Shown one piece after another: positions 5,290-5,502 of a DNA stretch of 5,502 nt. A program made the translations under genes and the position numbers. The notes under the pieces are model-generated. The model did not search any database, was not told the origin of the DNA, and saw only the letters and a program-made list of their open reading frames with translations. How positions within the stretch are numbered: position 1 is the first letter of the stretch; the number at the start of each line of letters is the position of its first letter. Source of the DNA: an uncultured Gloeocapsa sp. (GTDB taxonomy: Bacteria > Cyanobacteriota > Cyanobacteriia > Cyanobacteriales > Gloeocapsaceae). Location of the stretch: NCBI GenBank assembly GCA_937930495.1, contig CALGKL010000067.1:1-5502 (forward strand), in the 5' to 3' direction.

Positions 5290-5502
5290 TTAATTTTCTT
5301 GTTGTTTAATCATTTTTTTTAATTTTTCTTCTAATTGTTGTAACTGTTCTAATCTGGTTTCTAATTCTAATTTAGTTTGGGTTATTTCTTGATTTTTAGC
5401 TGTTAAATCCCTTTTCCATTCTTCTAGTTTATGTTTTTCTTCTTCTAAAACTTCGGCAATAATAGTTGGTGATTTCAGATAGGTATTGATTAAATTTAAG
5501 AC
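5290..5502 (-). CDS. C-terminal 70 residues of an unrecognised coiled-coil protein (cut by window edge)
   Basis: I do not recognise the protein. The minus strand is open from the right edge to a TAA at 5292-5290, giving 70 residues that begin V-L-N-L-I-N-T-Y-L-K-S-P-T. From about residue 18 to 65 it is a highly charged Glu/Lys/Gln helix. Numbering from the window edge, L19, L26, L33, I40, L47, L54 and L61 are spaced exactly seven apart, seven consecutive heptads, which predicts a dimeric coiled coil. The composition, lack of stops and regular heptads show it is real coding sequence. The gene runs in the same direction as rplU, but 226 bases and an independent promoter separate them. Function cannot be inferred without the rest of the gene. 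Confidence 0.8.
   Translation of the reverse strand, partial: VLNLINTYLKSPTIIAEVLEEEKHKLEEWKRDLTAKNQEITQTKLELETRLEQLQQLEEKLKKMIKQQEN

Noticed and set aside
1..5502. CRISPR arrays, insertion sequences, attachment sites, tRNA or rRNA genes
   Set aside because: On reading both strands I saw no spaced direct repeats, transposase remnants, terminal inverted repeats flanking a gene, or tRNA-like cloverleaf sequence.

Overview
The window is about 5.5 kb of an AT-rich cyanobacterial chromosome. The assignment rests on four things: a full-length NtcA (the cyanobacterial nitrogen regulator), a coiled-coil membrane protein of the DUF3084 type, five copies of the cyanobacterial HIP1 octamer GCGATCGC, and cyanobacterial-type L21/L27. 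Genus cannot be fixed from the sequence alone.

Layout, left to right. (1) 1-403, minus: the first 134 codons of fabI (enoyl-ACP reductase), running off the left edge. (2) 404-590: divergent control region between fabI and ntcA. It holds a perfect NtcA box (GTA-N8-TAC, 497-510) 22 bases ahead of a TAAAAT -10 element, the standard layout of an NtcA-activated promoter. A bulged inverted repeat overlaps the -10, and a possible leader hairpin starts near the predicted transcript start. (3) 591-4298, plus: ntcA, a DUF3084 gene and a murJ homologue, separated by only 10 and 20 bases, probably one transcription unit. (4) 4299-4399: convergent gap with weak AT-rich hairpins. (5) 4400-5063, minus: rplU then rpmA (ribosomal proteins L21 and L27), with a clear sigma-70-type promoter at 5110-5139 whose spacer contains a perfect 12-bp palindrome. 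(6) 5064-5289: the rplU control region plus two further inverted repeats. (7) 5290-5502, minus: the last 70 codons of an unrecognised protein ending in a regular leucine-zipper-like coiled coil.

How the genes may work together: most are housekeeping genes (fatty acid synthesis, ribosome, peptidoglycan precursor export). The notable arrangement is that an apparently NtcA-autoregulated promoter precedes ntcA and, in tight succession, a membrane-anchored coiled-coil protein of unknown function and a lipid II flippase homologue. If cotranscribed, nitrogen status would reach an envelope module. The murJ product lacks several charged residues regarded as critical in E. coli MurJ, which makes this pair the best candidate here for undescribed biology. 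I saw no CRISPR array, insertion sequence, tRNA, rRNA or phage gene.
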